A DNA stretch of 64,000 nt from Qipengyuania mesophila. GTDB lineage: Bacteria > Pseudomonadota > Alphaproteobacteria > Sphingomonadales > Sphingomonadaceae. Below are positions 34,639 through 46,999 of the stretch, in pieces. The notes under the pieces were generated by a model. The model made no database searches. It was not told the origin of the DNA and worked only from the letters and a program-made list of their open reading frames with translations. Numbering within the stretch: the stretch's first letter is position 1; each line of letters opens with the position of its first letter. Position numbers and translations under genes: made by a program. The stretch spans positions 777,501 through 841,500 of the forward strand of contig NZ_JAIGNU010000001.1 of assembly GCF_019711655.1 (NCBI RefSeq), read 5' to 3'.

Positions 34639-35885
34639 GAAATGGTCTCCACGCAGGCGTAGAAGGCGTCGCGCACGATTTTCTCGCGCGGATCGTCCCA
34701 TTTTCCGGTGCCGAGCTGGTTGGTGATCCAGGCGTAGGCGACCCCGTCTTCGGGATCGGCGAAGGCGAGCGAGCCGCCCACTGCGAAGCTGCCGAAAGCG
34801 CTACGCTTGCGGGCGTATCCCCACTCTGCGAAAGGCTTCTCGAAGCCGAAGGAGTAGTACATGTCGGCGGTGAGGATCTGGTCCTTGAGGCCCTTACGAG
34901 GATAGGCATGGCCCTGCGACAGTGTGGCCATCGCCTCCGGGGAAATGTCAAGCTTCTCCCCGCCGTCCGCGAAGGCCTGATAGAGCGCCGCGAGGCCGCG
35001 CGCCGAGGCCATTCCGCCCGCCGCGCCCTGCCCCGCGCGCCAGAACTCTTCGCAATCGAGCGCACCCGGCCCTTCGAGGATCAGCGGATTGTTGAGCGTG
35101 CGGAAGGCGAGCGTACCCGGCAGGCACATCTTGAAGGTGAGCGGCCAGGGCATGGTGGTGTGGTGGATGAAGAGGTCCTGCAATCCGAACCCATCGATCC
35201 GCGCGATGCGGCTGCGATCGAAGCTGTCGGGCAGCCCGATGAAGACGTCCGCGCCGAGCGGTCCCGCCACTTCCTCGGCGAAGAACTGCGGCAGGCGGCG
35301 CCCCTGCGGATCGCGGCGGTGGATCAGCTCGCTGGCGATCCAGCCGAGCGTATAGGCGTGGTTGCCGCTGTGATCTCCCGGCATCCAGTTGGGCTTCTGC
35401 GCGGCGATGGCGGCGCAGATCGCGTCCTCGTCGGCGAGATTGTCGAGCGTCAGCTTGAAATCGATGGCGGCGAGCCCCGCCTGTTCGGACAGCGCCTCGC
35501 CCACGGTCACAGCATGCTTTCCATGGGCGGCGAACTCGGGCCAGATGTCGGCGACCGGCTCGTCATAGGCAAAGAGGCCGCGCGACACCGCCACCGCGGC
35601 GGCCATGCCGGTGAGGCCCTTGGTGAGCGAGTAGACCAGCGCGATGTCGTCACCCTGCCACTCGCTGGTCCGGGCCTTGTCCTGCCAGCCGCCTTGGAGG
35701 TCGACCACGGTTTCGCCGCGATGGATGATGGTGCACGCCGCACCAAGTGCCGCACCCGACTGGATTGCCGCGGCAAAGGCATGCTTCACCGGTTCGAAAC
35801 CCCGAGCGACGCTGCCGCGCACACTTTGTCCGGGACCGGAAACCTCCGGAAGATCATTCACGAGTCGATAGTGTGCATTCCGCAT
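34635..35885 (-). CDS. Beta-lactamase family serine hydrolase
   Basis: A 416-residue esterase or peptidase of the class C beta-lactamase fold. The nucleophile motif is SLTK (Ser86, Lys89). The second motif is probably in GNHAYTLGWIASELI (Tyr-type base). The third is near AVGGSLAFADPEDGVAYAWITNQ. There is no convincing signal peptide, so it is cytoplasmic. Related enzymes are EstB-like esterases acting on short esters. It is the first gene of the three-gene operon with the metallophosphoesterase and the GMC fusion. The ATG at 35885 is preferred because GGGGG lies 8 bases upstream; a TTG at 35897 is in frame. Confidence 0.82.
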   Translation of the reverse strand: MRNAHYRLVNDLPEVSGPGQSVRGSVARGFEPVKHAFAAAIQSGAALGAACTIIHRGETVVDLQGGWQDKARTSEWQGDDIALVYSLTKGLTGMAAAVAVSRGLFAYDEPVADIWPEFAAHGKHAVTVGEALSEQAGLAAIDFKLTLDNLADEDAICAAIAAQKPNWMPGDHSGNHAYTLGWIASELIHRRDPQGRRLPQFFAEEVAGPLGADVFIGLPDSFDRSRIARIDGFGLQDLFIHHTTMPWPLTFKMCLPGTLAFRTLNNPLILEGPGALDCEEFWRAGQGAAGGMASARGLAALYQAFADGGEKLDISPEAMATLSQGHAYPRKGLKDQILTADMYYSFGFEKPFAEWGYARKRSAFGSFAVGGSLAFADPEDGVAYAWITNQLGTGKWDDPREKIVRDAFYACVETIS

Positions 35886-36060
35886 TCGCGCCCCCAAGCC
35901 CTGCGGCGGCCGCTGCCGCGCGCCCCGGGGTCACGGGCTAGAGAAGAATGGTTAAGATCGAATTGGGAAGGCCACCGAACCCTCGACGTCTCGCGCGCGC
36001 CAACCTCCATCAAGCGGAGGCTGATTTGATCTTCGCCGTCGCCCATGCGAAGCGCGGCGC

Positions 36061-39627
<3,567 letters not shown>

Positions 39628-39636
39628 GAGGTTCGA

Positions 39637-41058
39637 TCAGACCGCGGCGTCGCGCTTGACCGTGATCACCTGCGGATAGGTGAATTCCTTCAGCCCATCG
39701 ACGCCGTATTCGGCACCGAAACCGGACTGCTTGTGCCCGCCGAAGGGTGCGAAGGGCGACAACTGCATGAATTCGTTGATCCACACCGTGCCGGTTTCGA
39801 GCTGTTCGGCTATCTCGACGCCCTTGTCGGTGTCCTTGGTCCAGACCGCGCCGGCGAGGCCGTATTCCGAATTGTTGGCGCGTTCGATCACCTCGTCGAT
39901 CGTGTCGAACTTGAGCAGCGGCATGACTGGGCCGAACTGTTCCTCGGCCACGATCCGCGCGTCCTCGGGCGGATTGTCGAGGATGGTGATCGGCACGTAG
40001 TAGCCGGTCCCCGAGGGATCCTTGTCGCCGCCGGTAAGGAACTTGTAGCCATTGTCCTTGGCGTCCTGGATCAGCTCGAGCACGCGCTCGTACTGCTTCT
40101 TGTTCTGGATCGGACCGACGCCCGTGCCCTGCTGCGAACCGTCACCCACGACCACGGTCTTGGCGTATTCGGCGATCGCCTTGCTCAGATCGTCGTAGAT
40201 GTCCTTGTGGATGTAGACGCGCTTGGCCGCGATGCAGACCTGGCCGGCATTGGAGAAGCTCGACCAGAACAGCTGTTCGGCGACCTTCTCGACGTCGGCA
40301 TCGGGCAGCACGATCGAGGCGTCGTTGCCGCCGAGTTCGAGCGTGATGCGCTTGAGGTCGCCGCTGGCGCCTTCCATGATCTTCTTGCCCGTCGCGGTCG
40401 AGCCGGTGAAGGTGATCTTGTCGATGTCGGGATGTTCGGTGATCATCGGGCCGAGGTGGTCCTCGCCGGTGATGATGTTGACCGTGCCGGCGGGTACAAC
40501 GTCCTTGATCAACTCTGCAATCCGCAGCGTGGTCAGCGGCGTGAAGGGCGACGGTTTGAGCACGATGGTGCAGCCCGCGACCAGCGCCGGGACGATCTTC
40601 TGGATCGCCATCATCACGGGGAAGTTCCACGGCACGATGCCGCCGACCACGCCCACCGGCACGCGGCGGGTGCGCGACAGGCGGGTGTCGTCGTCCTGGT
40701 TGATCACGTCGTCGAGCGTCAGCGTCGACTGCGCGGCGGCGAGGCCGGCAGCACCGTAGATCTCCTGCTGCGCCTGCTGGTGCGGCTTGCCCTGCTCGGT
40801 GGTCAGCAGGCGGTACAGTTCGTCGGCATTGTCCTTGATCGCGGCGGCGATCCCCTGGACAACCTGCTGGCGTTCTTCCTGACTCGTTTTCTTCCACGTC
40901 TTGAACGCCCGCCGCGCGGCGGCGACCGCGCGGTCGAGTTCGTCCTTGCCGCAGGCGGGGACGCGGCCGACGACCTGCTCGTTGGCCGGGTTCAGCACAT
41001 CGAGCCACTCGCCATTGTCGACCATCTCGCCGTCGATCAGGTTCTTGTAGTCGGTCAT
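39637..41058 (-). CDS. NAD(P)-dependent aldehyde dehydrogenase
   Basis: A 473-residue enzyme of the ALDH superfamily. Visible sites are VGGIVPWNFPVMM (oxyanion Asn), KPSPFTPL (cofactor lysine), the glycine motif FTGSTATGKKI, the general base in ITLELGGNDAS (Glu) and the nucleophile in FSNAGQVCIAAKRVY (Cys). It oxidises an aldehyde to an acid in the cytoplasm; the actual aldehyde is unknown. The start at 41058 has GGAGAGAGACG upstream. It is divergent from the acyl-CoA dehydrogenase pair. Confidence 0.9.
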   Translation of the reverse strand: MTDYKNLIDGEMVDNGEWLDVLNPANEQVVGRVPACGKDELDRAVAAARRAFKTWKKTSQEERQQVVQGIAAAIKDNADELYRLLTTEQGKPHQQAQQEIYGAAGLAAAQSTLTLDDVINQDDDTRLSRTRRVPVGVVGGIVPWNFPVMMAIQKIVPALVAGCTIVLKPSPFTPLTTLRIAELIKDVVPAGTVNIITGEDHLGPMITEHPDIDKITFTGSTATGKKIMEGASGDLKRITLELGGNDASIVLPDADVEKVAEQLFWSSFSNAGQVCIAAKRVYIHKDIYDDLSKAIAEYAKTVVVGDGSQQGTGVGPIQNKKQYERVLELIQDAKDNGYKFLTGGDKDPSGTGYYVPITILDNPPEDARIVAEEQFGPVMPLLKFDTIDEVIERANNSEYGLAGAVWTKDTDKGVEIAEQLETGTVWINEFMQLSPFAPFGGHKQSGFGAEYGVDGLKEFTYPQVITVKRDAAV

Positions 41059-41177
41059 CGTCTCTCTCCTCCGGGGGATTCGCCTCTGCTGCACACACTG
41101 TCGAGATTCGTTGCTCGATGCAACGGGCCTTGCGGTACGGCGGTAAATTGGTGAGAGAGGCAGCGAGAGGAGAGCAC

Positions 41178-42314
41178 GTGCAGACTTTCGTCACCGAAGC
41201 CGTCGACTGGCCGGACAGCGCCCCGGCGCTGCGCGAGCAGGTGTGCGCGCTGGTGGTGGAGCATGGCGAGCGCGACCCGGTGAAACGCGCGAACAGCTGG
41301 ACCAAGGCCGATCCCGGATTCAGCCGCAAGCTCGGCGAAGCGGGCCTGCTCGGCATGACCTGGCCCGCGGAATATGGTGGCCACGAGCGCAGCCAGCTCG
41401 AACGCTATGTGGTGATCGAGGAACTGCTCGCGGCGGGCGCTCCGGTGGGCGCGCACTGGATCGCAGATCGCCAGAGCGGGCCGCTGCTGCTCCGGCTCGG
41501 AAATGAAGAGCTGAAGCGCCGCTGGGTGCCCGCCATCGCGCGTGGCGAAGCCTTCGCCTGCATCGGCCTGAGCGAGCCCGGTTCGGGATCGGACCTCGCC
41601 TCGGTCCGCACTTCTGCGCGGCGCGATGGCGATGGATGGGTGATCAGCGGCCAGAAGGTCTGGACCACCGGTGCGCATGTCAGTCATTTCATGATCGCGC
41701 TGGTGCGCTCGGAAGCTGGCAGCGAGCGGCAGCAGGGCCTCTCGCAATTCGTGATCCCGATGGACACACCCGGCGTCACCGTGAAACCGATCATCGACCT
41801 CACCGGGGCGCATGAATTCAACGAGGTGTTCTTCGAGGACGTGCGCCTGCCCGCCTCCGCGCTACTCGGCACCGAGGGCGAAGGCTGGAAGCAGGCGACG
41901 GCCGAGCTCTCGCTCGAACGATCCGGACCCGAGCGGTATCTTTCGTCGATGGTGCTGTTCCTCGAATTGGTGCGCCATGCCGAGGGCAAGGACGACCCAG
42001 CGCTCATGGAAATGGTCGGCCGCCTGGCCGCGGAGGCCTGGACGCTGCGGCTGATGAGCGCCTCGGTGGCGGCCAAGCTGGCACGCGGCGAAGACCCGGC
42101 CCTGGAGGCGACTATCGTCAAGGATCTGGGTAATTCCTACGAGCAGGCGATCCCACAATTGGTTCAATCGGCCATCGATTTCGACGACGCCGATGCCGAG
42201 ATATTGCGCGCGGTCTGTTTCTACCTGCTGCAGGTCAGCCCGAGCTTTTCGCTGCGCGGCGGGACGCGCGAGATCATCCGGGGGATCATCGCCCGGGGGC
42301 TGGGCCTGAGATGA
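41178..42314 (+). CDS. Acyl-CoA dehydrogenase, large subunit (alpha)
   Basis: A 378-residue flavoenzyme with the complete three-part ACAD fold: N-terminal helices (KLGEAGLLGMTWPAEYGGHERS), the central beta domain (ACIGLSEPGSGSDLASVRT, KVWTTGAHVSHFM) and C-terminal helices ending in SFSLRGGTREIIRGIIARGLG. It should insert a double bond into an acyl-CoA. The GTG at 41178 was chosen because AGAGGAG is placed 3-8 bases before it; an in-frame ATG at 41118 is in the promoter region. Its stop overlaps the start of a smaller ACAD gene by 4 bases, so the two are probably subunits of one enzyme. Confidence 0.88.
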   Translation: MQTFVTEAVDWPDSAPALREQVCALVVEHGERDPVKRANSWTKADPGFSRKLGEAGLLGMTWPAEYGGHERSQLERYVVIEELLAAGAPVGAHWIADRQSGPLLLRLGNEELKRRWVPAIARGEAFACIGLSEPGSGSDLASVRTSARRDGDGWVISGQKVWTTGAHVSHFMIALVRSEAGSERQQGLSQFVIPMDTPGVTVKPIIDLTGAHEFNEVFFEDVRLPASALLGTEGEGWKQATAELSLERSGPERYLSSMVLFLELVRHAEGKDDPALMEMVGRLAAEAWTLRLMSASVAAKLARGEDPALEATIVKDLGNSYEQAIPQLVQSAIDFDDADAEILRAVCFYLLQVSPSFSLRGGTREIIRGIIARGLGLR

Positions 42315-43036
42315 GCGATACCCGCCGCATGCTGGCCGAGATGGCCGATCCGCTGTTCGCCGATCTGGGTCCCGGCGCCAGTGAAGATTGCGACCTGTCG
42401 CGGCTCGAGGAACTGGGCCTGCCGCTGCTGTTGGTATCGGAGGACGAGGGCGGCTTCGGCGGCGACTGGCTCGATGCGCTGACCGTGTTCCGCCTCGCGG
42501 GATATCACGCGCTGGGGATCGACCTTCCCGCACTGATAGTGGCTCGGGTCGCCGAAGGCGAACGTCGCCATGAGCTGATGGCCTTTGCTCGTACCGCGCA
42601 GATCGCGGGCGCGCTCGATGCAGCGCTCGCGCTGTCGGTCGGCTATGTCAACGAGCGGCAGCAGTTCGACCGCGCGCTGGGCAAGTTCCAGGCGGTCCAG
42701 CAGTCGCTGGCGAGCTTCGCCTGCGAGGCGGCGGCGGCGAACTGCGCGGCGATGGGCGCGGCGCAGGCGCTCGGGCGCGGATCGGCCCAATTCGAGATCG
42801 CGGCGGCCAAGCTGCGCGCCAATCGCGCGGTCGAGATCGGCACCACCGTGGCGCACCAGGTCCACGGCGCGATCGGCTTCACGCAGGAATATGCGCTCCA
42901 CCAGCTGACCCGGCGGCTGTGGCAGTGGCGCAGCGAATACGGCAACGATGCGTTTTGGAGCCGTCGCCTTGGCAAGGCGGTGATCGCGCGCGGGGCCGAC
43001 TCCTTCTGGCCCGACCTCACCGCGCGGACCGACTAG
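42311..43036 (+). CDS. Acyl-CoA dehydrogenase, small subunit lacking the beta domain
   Basis: A 241-residue ACAD-like protein. It has the N-terminal helices (LEELGLPLLLVSEDEGGFGGDWLDALTVF) and the C-terminal four-helix domain (YVNERQQFDRALGKFQAVQQSLA, VHGAIGFTQEYALHQLTRRLWQW), but the central beta-barrel domain of about 100 residues is missing. The R-Q-F and Q-x-x-G-A-I-G-F flavin contacts remain. Two-subunit (alpha2beta2) ACADs with such short partners are known from steroid and side-chain degradation in actinobacteria and some proteobacteria. It overlaps the large subunit gene and is convergent with the LuxR-type regulator, with which it shares a CTAG stop palindrome. Confidence 0.85.
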   Translation: MSDTRRMLAEMADPLFADLGPGASEDCDLSRLEELGLPLLLVSEDEGGFGGDWLDALTVFRLAGYHALGIDLPALIVARVAEGERRHELMAFARTAQIAGALDAALALSVGYVNERQQFDRALGKFQAVQQSLASFACEAAAANCAAMGAAQALGRGSAQFEIAAAKLRANRAVEIGTTVAHQVHGAIGFTQEYALHQLTRRLWQWRSEYGNDAFWSRRLGKAVIARGADSFWPDLTARTD

Positions 43037-44031
43037 GCGAGCGCCAGCACGCCGGTGAGGATGTTGCGCACGAGGTCGACCTGCCCGCGCGCGCCGGTCT
43101 TGGCGTAGATCCGCTTCGAGTAGTAACGCGCCGTCTCGACCGTCAGGCCATGCTCTTCCGCCGCCTCGGCGATCGACAATCCCTGCGCCAATGACCACGC
43201 CAGCCGCGCCTCGGCCGGGGTCAGGTCGAACAGGTCGACGAGCTGCTCGTGGCGGTCGGCGGAGGAGGAGCGGTCGCCGCGCAAATAAATCACCGCCACC
43301 GCCTTGCTATCCCCGGCAAGCGCCTCGACCCGCATCGGCGCGACGAGGATGTCGATCCACGGATCGTGGCTGAGATTGATCGCGCGCGGGCGGTGGCGGC
43401 GGTCGCCGGCCATGGCCTTGACGATGGCGGTCAGCTGGCGGTCGATGGCGGGGGCTGAGGGGAAGAGGCGATCGTAGGGACCGCGTCGCAGCGCGCCAGA
43501 ACGCTCGAGGAAGCGCTCTGCCTGCGCATCGAGATCGACGATCCGGCAGCGCTCATCGACCGCGATCCAGCCGAAATTCATCCGTCGGGCGGCCTCGGCA
43601 CTGACCGAGGCGCGACCGCGCTCGCGCTCGATCGCGGCGAGTACCTGCAGCGCTACCTTCAAATGCGGGACCAGTGCCGAGAGGAGGCTGGCGATCTCCG
43701 CGCCGGGGATTTGCGGCGCCATCACCGCCATGGTGAGATCCAGTCCGCTCCCACCGATACGTACGGCGCGCAGCCCGCCCGCGGCCCCGTCGAGCTCCTC
43801 GCCCGCATAGACGCGCCCTTCGCGCATCGCTGCCTCGGGCATGGCCAATGGCACGCCCTCGCCGAGTGCGATCCGCCCGCCCTGGTCGGCGCTGTCGAGC
43901 ACGATCGCAACGCCTTCCGCCTCGCACACGCGCAGCAGCTGGCGCAGGAAGGTCCGCCACATCGGCTGCTCGAACATCCCCGAATGGAGCGGCACGAGCA
44001 GCTCCGCCTCGCCGAGATTCGGAATCCGCAT
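43033..44031 (-). CDS. LuxR C-terminal-type transcriptional regulator
   Basis: A 332-residue regulator. The C-terminal helix-turn-helix is [56 protein letters not shown]. The middle section (about 165-260, [29 protein letters not shown]) looks PAS-like, as in other sphingomonad LuxR_C proteins. The N-terminal 150 residues are not recognised. There is no receiver domain, so the signal is probably a small molecule or protein. It starts at 44031, divergent from cysD, with an 18-base perfect dyad between them. Its stop overlaps the acyl-CoA dehydrogenase stop. Targets may be cysDNC, the ACAD pair or itself; this is inferred from position only. Confidence 0.85.
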   Translation of the reverse strand: MRIPNLGEAELLVPLHSGMFEQPMWRTFLRQLLRVCEAEGVAIVLDSADQGGRIALGEGVPLAMPEAAMREGRVYAGEELDGAAGGLRAVRIGGSGLDLTMAVMAPQIPGAEIASLLSALVPHLKVALQVLAAIERERGRASVSAEAARRMNFGWIAVDERCRIVDLDAQAERFLERSGALRRGPYDRLFPSAPAIDRQLTAIVKAMAGDRRHRPRAINLSHDPWIDILVAPMRVEALAGDSKAVAVIYLRGDRSSSADRHEQLVDLFDLTPAEARLAWSLAQGLSIAEAAEEHGLTVETARYYSKRIYAKTGARGQVDLVRNILTGVLALA

Positions 44032-44046
44032 GCAAGTTCTTCTATC

Positions 44047-44064
44047 ACCTCCCATTTGGGAGGT
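44047..44064. promoter_or_regulatory. 18-base perfect dyad between the LuxR-type gene and cysD
   Basis: ACCTCCC-ATTT-GGGAGGT, a perfect 7+7 inverted repeat about 15 bases before the regulator start and 52 bases before cysD. The length and outer ACCT/AGGT resemble lux-box-type sites. It could be an operator for the LuxR-type regulator. One arm (GGGAGGT) also resembles a ribosome site for that gene, but it lies too far upstream to serve as one. Confidence 0.4.
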
Positions 44065-44116
44065 CCATCGGCGCCGCGCGCACCTATGTCTCGGCGAATA
44101 CTTGCGGAGCCCATCG

Positions 44117-45037
44117 ATGACCGACGCCAAGACCCTCACCCATCTCCAGCGCCTCGAGGCCGAGAGCATCCACATCATGCGCGAAGTCGCCGCCGAGGCC
44201 GACAAGCCGGTGATGCTCTATTCGATCGGCAAGGACAGCGCGGTGATGCTGCACCTCGCCAAGAAGGCCTTCTATCCTTCGCCCCCGCCCTTCCCGCTGA
44301 TGCATGTCGACACGACCTGGAAGTTCCAGGACATGTATGCGCTGCGCGAGAAGGCGGCGAAGGATGCCGGGATGGAACTGTTGGTCCACCAGAACCCCGA
44401 GGCGGCCGAACGCGGGATCAACCCGTTCGACCACGGCCCGCTGCACACCGACATGTGGAAGACCGAGGGGCTCAAGCAGGCGCTCGACAAATACGGCTTC
44501 GACGCGGCCTTCGGCGGCGCGCGCCGCGACGAGGAGAAGAGCCGCGCCAAGGAGCGCATCTTCTCCTTCCGCACCGCGACGCATGGCTGGGACCCGAAGA
44601 ACCAGCGCCCCGAGCTGTGGAACCTCTACAACGCGCGCAAGAAGAAGGGCGAGAGCATCCGCGTCTTCCCGCTGTCCAACTGGACCGAGCTCGACATCTG
44701 GCAGTACATCATGGCCGAGAACATCGAGATCGTGCCGCTCTATTTCAGCGCCCCGCGGCCGACCTACGAATATGAGGGCGGCCTGTTCATGGCCGACGAT
44801 ATCGACCGGCTCGAGAAGGTCATGGGCTATCGCCCGGAGATCACCGAGCGCTCGATCCGCTTCCGCACGCTGGGCTGCTTTCCGCTGACCGGCGCGGTCG
44901 AGAGCGAGGCAGCGACGCTGCAGGAAGTCGTCCAGGAAATGCTCCTCACCACCACCAGCGAGCGGCAGGGCCGCGTGATCGACAAGGACGCGGGCGACGC
45001 GTCGATGGAGAAGAAGAAGCAGGAGGGCTACTTCTGA
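44117..45037 (+). CDS. cysD: CysD, sulfate adenylyltransferase small subunit
   Basis: A 306-residue enzyme that makes adenosine phosphosulfate from ATP and sulfate. The PP-loop is [43 protein letters not shown] and [14 protein letters not shown] are family signatures. It works with CysN, a GTPase, in the cytoplasm. It starts at 44117 and its stop shares one base with the cysNC start (TGATG). This is the sulfate-activation step of assimilation and is not directly linked to the sulfide operon 16 kb away. Confidence 0.96.
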   Translation: MTDAKTLTHLQRLEAESIHIMREVAAEADKPVMLYSIGKDSAVMLHLAKKAFYPSPPPFPLMHVDTTWKFQDMYALREKAAKDAGMELLVHQNPEAAERGINPFDHGPLHTDMWKTEGLKQALDKYGFDAAFGGARRDEEKSRAKERIFSFRTATHGWDPKNQRPELWNLYNARKKKGESIRVFPLSNWTELDIWQYIMAENIEIVPLYFSAPRPTYEYEGGLFMADDIDRLEKVMGYRPEITERSIRFRTLGCFPLTGAVESEAATLQEVVQEMLLTTTSERQGRVIDKDAGDASMEKKKQEGYF

Positions 45038-46944
45038 TGACCGACCCTATCTACAAGACCGACGCGCTCATCGCCGAGGACATCGAGGCCTATCTCGAGC
45101 AGCACCAGAACAAGTCGATGCTGCGTTTCATCACCTGCGGCAGCGTGGACGACGGCAAGTCGACCCTGATCGGACGCCTGCTCTACGATTCGAAGATGAT
45201 TTTCGAGGACCAGCTGGCCGCGCTCGAGAACGACAGCAAGAAGGTCGGCACGCAGGGGCAGGAGATCGACTTCGCTCTGCTGGTCGACGGGCTTGCCGCC
45301 GAACGCGAACAGGGCATCACGATCGACGTCGCCTATCGCTTTTTCGCGACCGAGAAGCGCAAGTTCATCGTCGCCGACTGCCCCGGCCACGAGCAGTACA
45401 CGCGCAACATGGTGACCGGCGCGTCGACCGCCGATTGTGCGGTGATCCTGATCGATGCGCGCAAGGGCGTGCTGGTGCAGACCAAGCGCCATAGCTTCCT
45501 GTGTCACCAGCTCGGCATCAGGAATCTGGTGCTGGCGGTGAACAAGATGGACCTGATCGATTACGATCAGGCGAAGTTCGATGCGATCGTCGCCGATTAC
45601 GAGCACTTTGCCGAGAGCATCGGCATCGAGACATTCACGGCGATCCCGATGTCGGGCCTCGCCGGCGACAATATCACCACCCGTTCGGACGATACTCCCT
45701 GGTACCACGGCCCGGTGTTGATCGACCATCTCGAACAGCTCGAGGTGAACAACACCGCCAACCAGGCGAAGCCGTTCCGGATGCCGGTCCAGTGGGTCAA
45801 CCGCCCCAATCTCGACTTCCGCGGTTTCTCGGGCCAGATCGCCACCGGCACGGTCAAGCCCGGCGACGAGCTGCGCTCACTGCCCTCGGGCAAGACCAGC
45901 AAGGTGAAGTCGATCGTCACCATGGATGGCGATCTCGACGAGGCGGTCGCCGGCCAGTCGGTCACCATCACGCTCGAGGACGAGATCGACTGCTCGCGTG
46001 GCGACGTGCTGGCCACGGCCGACGCGCCGCCCGAGGTGGCCGACCAGTTCGAGAGCACGATCGTGTGGATGGACGACGAACCGCTCGTCGTCGGCCGCGC
46101 CTACTGGCTCAAGCTGGGTACGCAGATGGTCAGCGTGACCATCGCCCATCCGAAGTTCGAGATCGACGTCAACACGATGGAGCACCTTGCGTCGCAGACG
46201 CTCCATCTCAACCAGATCGGGGTATGCGAGATCACCACCGACAAGCGCGTGGTGTTCGATCCCTACACGGAGAACCGCGCGCTGGGCGGGTTCATCCTGA
46301 TCGACAAGATCACCAACCACACGGTGGGTGCGGGGATGCTGCATTTCAGCCTGCGCCGCAGCCAGAACGTCCATTGGCAGCCGACCGACATCACGCGCGA
46401 CCATCACGCCGGGATGAAGAACCAGACACCGCGCGTGCTGTGGTTCACCGGCCTGTCGGGCTCGGGCAAGTCGACCATCGCCAATGAGGTCGAGAAGAAG
46501 CTGGCGATCATGAACCGCCACACCTTCCTGCTCGACGGCGACAATGTCCGCCACGGGCTCAACAAGGACCTCGGCTTCACCGAGAGCGACCGGATCGAGA
46601 ACATCCGCCGCGTCGGCGAGGTCTGCAAGCTGATGACCGACGCGGGCCTGATCGTGCTCACCGCCTTCATCAGCCCCTTCCGGGCCGACCGCCAGCTGGT
46701 GCGCGAGATGATCGATGCGGGCGAGTTTATCGAGATCCATGTCGACACGCCGCTGGAGGTTGCCGAGGCGCGCGACGTCAAGGGCCTCTACAAGAAGGCA
46801 CGCGAGGGAAAGCTGAAGAACTTCACCGGCATCGACAGCCCCTACGAAGCGCCGGAGAATCCGGAAATCCGCGTCAACACGGTCGAAATGACCCCGCAGC
46901 AGGCTGCGGACTACATCATCGGCCAGATCCTCCCGCTGAAATAG
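45037..46944 (+). CDS. cysNC: CysNC, sulfate adenylyltransferase GTPase subunit fused to APS kinase
   Basis: A 635-residue bifunctional protein. Residues 1-450 are CysN: GTPase G1 GSVDDGKST (from residue 35), the G3-type [13 protein letters not shown] and G4 [11 protein letters not shown]. From about residue 463 the APS kinase (CysC) follows: [39 protein letters not shown] and [21 protein letters not shown]. The fusion is common in alphaproteobacteria and delivers PAPS directly. It is followed by a strong inverted repeat (46949-46976) that separates it from the convergent CHAT gene. Confidence 0.96.
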   Translation: MTDPIYKTDALIAEDIEAYLEQHQNKSMLRFITCGSVDDGKSTLIGRLLYDSKMIFEDQLAALENDSKKVGTQGQEIDFALLVDGLAAEREQGITIDVAYRFFATEKRKFIVADCPGHEQYTRNMVTGASTADCAVILIDARKGVLVQTKRHSFLCHQLGIRNLVLAVNKMDLIDYDQAKFDAIVADYEHFAESIGIETFTAIPMSGLAGDNITTRSDDTPWYHGPVLIDHLEQLEVNNTANQAKPFRMPVQWVNRPNLDFRGFSGQIATGTVKPGDELRSLPSGKTSKVKSIVTMDGDLDEAVAGQSVTITLEDEIDCSRGDVLATADAPPEVADQFESTIVWMDDEPLVVGRAYWLKLGTQMVSVTIAHPKFEIDVNTMEHLASQTLHLNQIGVCEITTDKRVVFDPYTENRALGGFILIDKITNHTVGAGMLHFSLRRSQNVHWQPTDITRDHHAGMKNQTPRVLWFTGLSGSGKSTIANEVEKKLAIMNRHTFLLDGDNVRHGLNKDLGFTESDRIENIRRVGEVCKLMTDAGLIVLTAFISPFRADRQLVREMIDAGEFIEIHVDTPLEVAEARDVKGLYKKAREGKLKNFTGIDSPYEAPENPEIRVNTVEMTPQQAADYIIGQILPLK

Positions 46945-46948
46945 GAAA

Positions 46949-46976
46949 ACAGGGGCGCGCCGAGGCGCGCCCCTGT
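46949..46976. terminator. GC-rich hairpin between cysNC and the CHAT gene
   Basis: ACAGGGGCGCGCC-GA-GGCGCGCCCCTGT: a perfect 13-base stem with a very tight loop. On the minus strand it is followed by TTTTCC, so it should work best as the terminator of the CHAT/TPS transcript. It also lies 4 bases after the cysNC stop and may serve both directions. Confidence 0.75.
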
Positions 46977-46999
46977 CACTCCGCCCCCGGCGCCTCGAA

